Source: Collinsella sp. (lineage in GTDB: Bacteria; Actinomycetota; Coriobacteriia; Coriobacteriales; Coriobacteriaceae). From it: a DNA stretch of 15,187 nucleotides. The stretch is from contig DXLX01000014.1 in the NCBI GenBank assembly GCA_019414515.1, positions 1 to 15,187 of the forward strand, written 5' to 3'. The notes beneath the pieces are model-generated. The model did not search any database, was not told where the DNA came from, and saw nothing but the letters and a program-made list of their open reading frames with translations. The position numbers were made by a program, and so were the translations under genes. Below are positions 12,760 through 15,187 of the stretch, in pieces. The first letter of the stretch is position 1. The number at the start of each line of letters is the position of its first letter.

Positions 12760-13314
12760 ATAGCTAAGTCTGATGACACCCGCATCAACGACGAGATCAC
12801 TGCATCTTCGTGCCGTTTGATTGGCGTCGATGGCTCTCAGCTCGGCCTGTTCGCCATCCGCGATGCCCAGCGCGTCGCTGACGATCAGGGTCTCGACCTG
12901 GTCGAGATCGCTCCCAACGCGGAGCCGCCGGTCTGCAAGGTCATGGACTACGGTAAGTTCAAGTACCAGCAGGCCATGAAGGCCAAGGCCGCTCGTAAGA
13001 ACCAGTCTAAGGTCGAGGTCAAGGAAATGAAGTTCCGACCCAAGATCGACGTTGGCGATTACGAGACCAAGAAGGGCCACGTTCTGCGTTTCCTCAAGAA
13101 GGGCGCACGCGTTAAGATCACCATCATGTTCCGCGGCCGTGAGATGGCTCACCCGGAGCAGGGTCTTAACGTTCTCGAGCGTCTCGCCGAGGATCTCAAG
13201 CCTTACGCTACGGTCGAGTCCAAGCCTAAGATGGAAGGCCGTAACATGCTTATGCTGCTCGCCCCGATTAAGGGCGCCTTCGATGAGGATAAAGCGGCAA
13301 GCGATACCAAGTAA
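12760..13314 (+). CDS. infC: Translation initiation factor IF-3, probable AUA start
   Basis: IF-3 binds the 30S subunit, prevents premature 50S joining and checks start codon-initiator tRNA pairing. The N-terminal domain (TRINDEITASSCRLIGVDGS, LGLFAIRDAQRVADDQGLDL, EIAPNAEPPVCKVMDYGKFKY), the basic linker and the C-terminal domain (VKEMKFRPKIDVGDYETKKG, KITIMFRGREMAH) are all present. From ATA at 12760 the protein is 184 residues (AKSDDTRINDEI after the initiator), which matches the usual IF-3 start. GGAGG at 12747-12751 is placed 8 nt before it. The in-frame ATG at 12745 overlaps that site and has only a T-tract upstream, so I reject it. Rare start codons in infC are a known means of IF-3 autoregulation. 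First gene of the infC-rpmI-rplT operon. Confidence 0.93.
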   Translation: MAKSDDTRINDEITASSCRLIGVDGSQLGLFAIRDAQRVADDQGLDLVEIAPNAEPPVCKVMDYGKFKYQQAMKAKAARKNQSKVEVKEMKFRPKIDVGDYETKKGHVLRFLKKGARVKITIMFRGREMAHPEQGLNVLERLAEDLKPYATVESKPKMEGRNMLMLLAPIKGAFDEDKAASDTK

Positions 13315-13346
13315 CTAGTGTTCTGTAACCGATTAAGGAGTATTTC

Positions 13347-13538
13347 ATGCCTAAGATGAAGTCCCACAGCGGCACCAAGAAGCGTTTCCGCAAGACTGGC
13401 ACCGGCAAGCTTATGCGCGCCAAGGCTTTCAAGAGCCACATCCTGAGCAAGAAGTCCACCAAGCGTAAGCGTGGCTTCCGTCAGGAGACCGAGATCGCCG
13501 CTGCCGACCGCAAGGTCATCAAGTCGCGTCTCGCCTAA
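13347..13538 (+). CDS. rpmI: 50S ribosomal protein L35
   Basis: 63 residues, very basic, beginning MPKMKSHSGTKKRFRKTGTG as in essentially all bacterial L35 proteins, followed by KKSTKRKRGFR. AAGGAG at 13335-13340 lies 6 nt upstream. It is 32 nt after infC and 46 nt before rplT, the standard order. L35 belongs to the large ribosomal subunit. Confidence 0.98.
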   Translation: MPKMKSHSGTKKRFRKTGTGKLMRAKAFKSHILSKKSTKRKRGFRQETEIAAADRKVIKSRLA

Positions 13539-13584
13539 GTTCGCGTTCCCGTTTTTCGTTTTACCGTCTAGGAGTTGATAGAAC

Positions 13585-13944
13585 ATGGCACGTATTAAGC
13601 GCGCTGTTGCCGCCAAGAAGAAGCGCCGTACCGTTATGCACCGTGCGAAGGGTTACTACGGTGCCGCTTCGCGTACTTACAAGCATGCTAAAGAGCAGGT
13701 CCAGCACTCCCTGCAGTATCAGTATCGTGATCGCCGCAACAAGAAGCGCGAGATCCGCTCTCTCTGGATCACCCGCATCAACGCTGCCGCTCGCCTGAAC
13801 GACATCTCTTACTCTCAGTTCATGCACGGCCTGAAGGTTGCCGGCATCGAGCTCGACCGCAAGGTTCTGGCTCAGATGGCTTACGAGGACATCGAGTCCT
13901 TCAACGAGCTGGCTGCCATTGCCAAGAAGGCTCTCGAGGCTTAA
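13585..13944 (+). CDS. rplT: 50S ribosomal protein L20
   Basis: 119 residues, normal L20 length. The signature MARIKRAVAAKKKRRTVMHR, then AKGYYGAASRTYKHAKEQV and WITRINAAARLNDISYSQF, is unmistakable. L20 binds 23S rRNA early in 50S assembly and, in several bacteria, represses its own operon by binding a leader that mimics its rRNA site, which is relevant to the structured infC leader here. AGGAG at 13570-13574 serves as ribosome binding site. The operon terminator follows 16 nt after the stop. Confidence 0.98.
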   Translation: MARIKRAVAAKKKRRTVMHRAKGYYGAASRTYKHAKEQVQHSLQYQYRDRRNKKREIRSLWITRINAAARLNDISYSQFMHGLKVAGIELDRKVLAQMAYEDIESFNELAAIAKKALEA

Positions 13945-13960
13945 TTGCTTCTTGCATCTT

Positions 13961-13995
13961 AAAGGGGCGCTTCCAATCCGGAAGCGCCCCTTTTT
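13961..13995 (+). terminator. Strong intrinsic terminator of infC-rpmI-rplT
   Basis: A perfect 14-bp stem pairs 13961-13974 with 13980-13993 around the loop AATCC, with the T-tract ending at 13995. The A-tract on the 5' side gives it bidirectional character. Confidence 0.96.
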
Positions 13996-14010
13996 GATTG
14001 ATTAGGGATG

Positions 14011-14041
14011 TGATCGATTTGGGACGTAGCCAAACCGATCA
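14011..14041. promoter_or_regulatory. 12-position inverted repeat upstream of XRE gene
   Basis: TGATCGATTTGG (14011-14022) pairs with CCAAACCGATCA (14030-14041) with one mismatch around GACGTAG. It lies in the 220-nt gap between the ribosomal terminator and the regulator gene. It could be an operator, though the distance to the start codon is about 180 nt. Confidence 0.35.
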
Positions 14042-14083
14042 ATTCGATAGCGTCCGAGTTGCAAGAAAGAGCAGGTAGCGTAT

Positions 14084-14103
14084 GTGTCAAAGATTTTTGA
14101 CAC
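14084..14103. promoter_or_regulatory. GTGTCAAA/TTTGACAC inverted repeat upstream of XRE gene
   Basis: A perfect 8-bp inverted repeat, GTGTCAAA-GATT-TTTGACAC, 113 nt before the regulator's start codon. The 20-bp overall size fits a dimeric regulator site. No T-tract follows. A role as autoregulatory operator is inference from position only. Confidence 0.4.
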
Positions 14104-14216
14104 TCTAATCTGCGCGCAGCCATCCGTATGGGTTTGATTTTGGGATTACGCTTTGCTTGCCGGCTTCTGTTGTGTAGCCGCCCAATAAGAGTTGAGATGC
14201 ATTCGAAGGGAACGCC

Positions 14217-14825
14217 ATGCAGCTGCCAAAACACCTTAAACAGTATCGACTCGATGCTGGTTTGTCCCAGGAGGATCTTGCAAGGCGCATTTTTGTAACA
14301 CGTCAGACCATCAGTAATTGGGAGCGCGGTAAAACGTACCCCGACATCCAGAGTCTCCTACTGCTGTCTGAACAACTGGATGTAACGATTGACGAGCTTG
14401 TTAAAGGCGACATTTCAATAATTAGAGAAAGGGTTGAACGCGATAGGGGCACGCTCTATCGCTTGGGTGCGGGGATGTTGGCTGGGCTTCTTGCGTTTAC
14501 CGTCTCTATGGCCTGGCTCATGTGGCAACAAAACCACGGGTGGGGGATGGTCCAGTGCGTTCCGACGATGGTGTTGGCAGGCGTCTTTGGTGCTGGCGCA
14601 ATGTGCTGCGCGCTTGCAGCGGAACATATCAAGAAGAAGAATGATTTGGTGACGTATCAAGAGATATCCGACTTCTTGGACGGAAAGAAGGCGGACAGCG
14701 AAGAGACGAGGACGGGCTGGGCTTACGAGCATCCACAGCTTGCGAATGCCATCAAGTTTGCCGCAGCGGCTCTTATTGGACTAATCGTTTTTGAACTCGT
14801 TAACGCTGCTATGTCCCATTTCTAA
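14217..14825 (+). CDS. XRE-family regulator with C-terminal membrane segments
   Basis: 202 residues. Residues 6-60 form an HTH_3/XRE DNA-binding domain (LKQYRLDAGLSQEDLARRIF, TRQTISNWERGKTYPD, LLLLSEQLDVTIDELVKGD). After a charged linker come three hydrophobic segments, near 79-102 (LGAGMLAGLLAFTVSMAWLM), 110-134 and 176-198 (AAAALIGLIVFELVNAAM), so the protein is probably held in the membrane with the HTH in the cytoplasm. Such proteins are common in Gram-positive bacteria; targets and signals are mostly unknown. ATG 14217 has GAAGGG 6 nt upstream. Base composition is more A/T-rich than that of the neighbouring housekeeping genes, which could indicate a different origin. No partner gene lies downstream within the window. 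Confidence 0.85.
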   Translation: MQLPKHLKQYRLDAGLSQEDLARRIFVTRQTISNWERGKTYPDIQSLLLLSEQLDVTIDELVKGDISIIRERVERDRGTLYRLGAGMLAGLLAFTVSMAWLMWQQNHGWGMVQCVPTMVLAGVFGAGAMCCALAAEHIKKKNDLVTYQEISDFLDGKKADSEETRTGWAYEHPQLANAIKFAAAALIGLIVFELVNAAMSHF

Positions 14826-14874
14826 TGGGTATACAGCCATTAATGCGGCCGAAGCTTAACCGTTGGAAAACCGA

Positions 14875-14913
14875 AGGGCCGCTCTAATAGGGGGGCCGCG
14901 GCCCTGTTCTTTC
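14875..14913. terminator. Weak terminator-like palindrome after XRE gene
   Basis: AGGGCCGC (14875-14882) pairs with GCGGCCCT (14898-14905), and the alternative GGGCCGCGGCCC (14893-14904) is a perfect palindrome. GTTCTTTCT follows. The two pairings exclude each other. It may end the regulator transcript and also transcripts from the right on the other strand. Confidence 0.4.
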
Positions 14914-14940
14914 TAGTCTCTCACAGAGAAGGTCCCATCC

Positions 14941-15187
14941 TCATTTGTGTAGGAACCGTGGAGGCCCAGATTCCCGCCACCGGGGCCCCTCCGGTCTGGC
15001 AATATATCTCCTTGCCGCGCGGCCCGGTGGAACCGGATGAGCCGCAAGGCGTGCACCTTGAGAACCGGATACTGCGAGGATGGACACAATCAGTGTCGCA
15101 TCCGGGCAGACATCGAACCATTTGAAATGGTCTAACTTGGATTTGTTTTTCGCAAGGCCGCCGAGAGGCGGCCCCGAGAAATTCCTT
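14941..15187 (-). CDS. Possible partial ORF open at the window edge
   Basis: On the minus strand a frame stays open from the right edge (first full codon at 15186-15184) to TGA at 14943-14941, about 81 codons with no ATG. It contains GLAKNKSKLDHFKWFDVCPD, then a hydrophobic ATLIVSILAVSG, then a proline/arginine-rich end (HPVPPGRAARRY). I do not recognise a family. The other two minus frames are also open over much of the stretch, and the DNA folds strongly, so this could be non-coding. Low confidence; the 5' part lies outside the window. Confidence 0.25.
   Translation of the reverse strand, partial: RNFSGPPLGGLAKNKSKLDHFKWFDVCPDATLIVSILAVSGSQGARLAAHPVPPGRAARRYIARPEGPRWRESGPPRFLHK
15078..15103. 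repeat. 10-bp hairpin with one bulge
   Basis: GGATGGACAC (15078-15087) pairs with GTGTC (15093-15097) and CATCC (15099-15103) around AATCA, with one bulged G at 15098. The 9-mer GAACCGGAT occurs twice nearby (15030-15038 and 15062-15070), and CAAGG/CCTTG (15045-15060) makes a further stem. Confidence 0.4.
15117..15131. repeat. ACCATTT-G-AAATGGT palindrome
   Basis: A perfect 7-bp inverted repeat around a single G, in the gene-poor right end. It could be a protein-binding site. It also lies within the possible minus-strand ORF. Confidence 0.35.
15156..15173. repeat. 7-bp GC hairpin with GAGA tetraloop
   Basis: GGCCGCC (15156-15162) and GGCGGCC (15167-15173) enclose GAGA, a GNRA-type loop when read on the plus strand. 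No T-tract follows on either strand within view, so it is not a typical terminator. Confidence 0.45.

Overview
The window is high-GC bacterial DNA with short intergenic gaps and Shine-Dalgarno sites in front of most genes. The protein style, the fused RecJ-helicase, the infC-rpmI-rplT cluster and the single bifunctional Rel protein suggest an actinomycetote of class Coriobacteriia, most likely a Collinsella-like gut organism. That placement is inference from sequence character; no search was run.

Layout, left to right. Positions 1-310 hold no convincing gene, only a terminator-like hairpin and two further inverted repeats, one with a near-perfect 20-bp stem. Next come a CutC-family gene and, 3 nt later, a GalT/HIT-like (DUF4931-type) gene, then a convergent bile acid:sodium symporter family gene on the minus strand. 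A divergent promoter region leads into a probable operon: a possible 21-codon leader ORF, a very large RecJ-helicase fusion, and the (p)ppGpp synthetase/hydrolase rel. A metallo-beta-lactamase-fold hydrolase follows after a perfect 12-bp hairpin. Class II fructose-bisphosphate aldolase (fba) stands alone behind an extended -10 promoter and is followed by a large palindromic repeat with a second, degenerate half copy. A transglutaminase-like cysteine protease-fold protein comes next, then tRNA-Leu(CAA) with its terminator, then infC-rpmI-rplT with a leader ending in a terminator-like hairpin just before the ribosome binding site. A strong terminator closes that operon. The right end has a membrane-anchored XRE-type regulator and about 360 nt of structured DNA, across which a minus-strand reading frame stays open to the window edge.

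Functionally the core is housekeeping: DNA repair (RecJ-helicase), stringent response (Rel), glycolysis (Fba) and translation (IF3, L35, L20, tRNA-Leu). The most interesting material is regulatory or structural: infC probably starts at AUA rather than AUG and lies behind a candidate attenuator; recJ may be translationally coupled to a short leader ORF that unfolds a hairpin covering its ribosome binding site; and the cutC and fba flanks carry palindromic elements that may be dispersed repeats. I found no CRISPR array, phage, transposase or obvious defence system.
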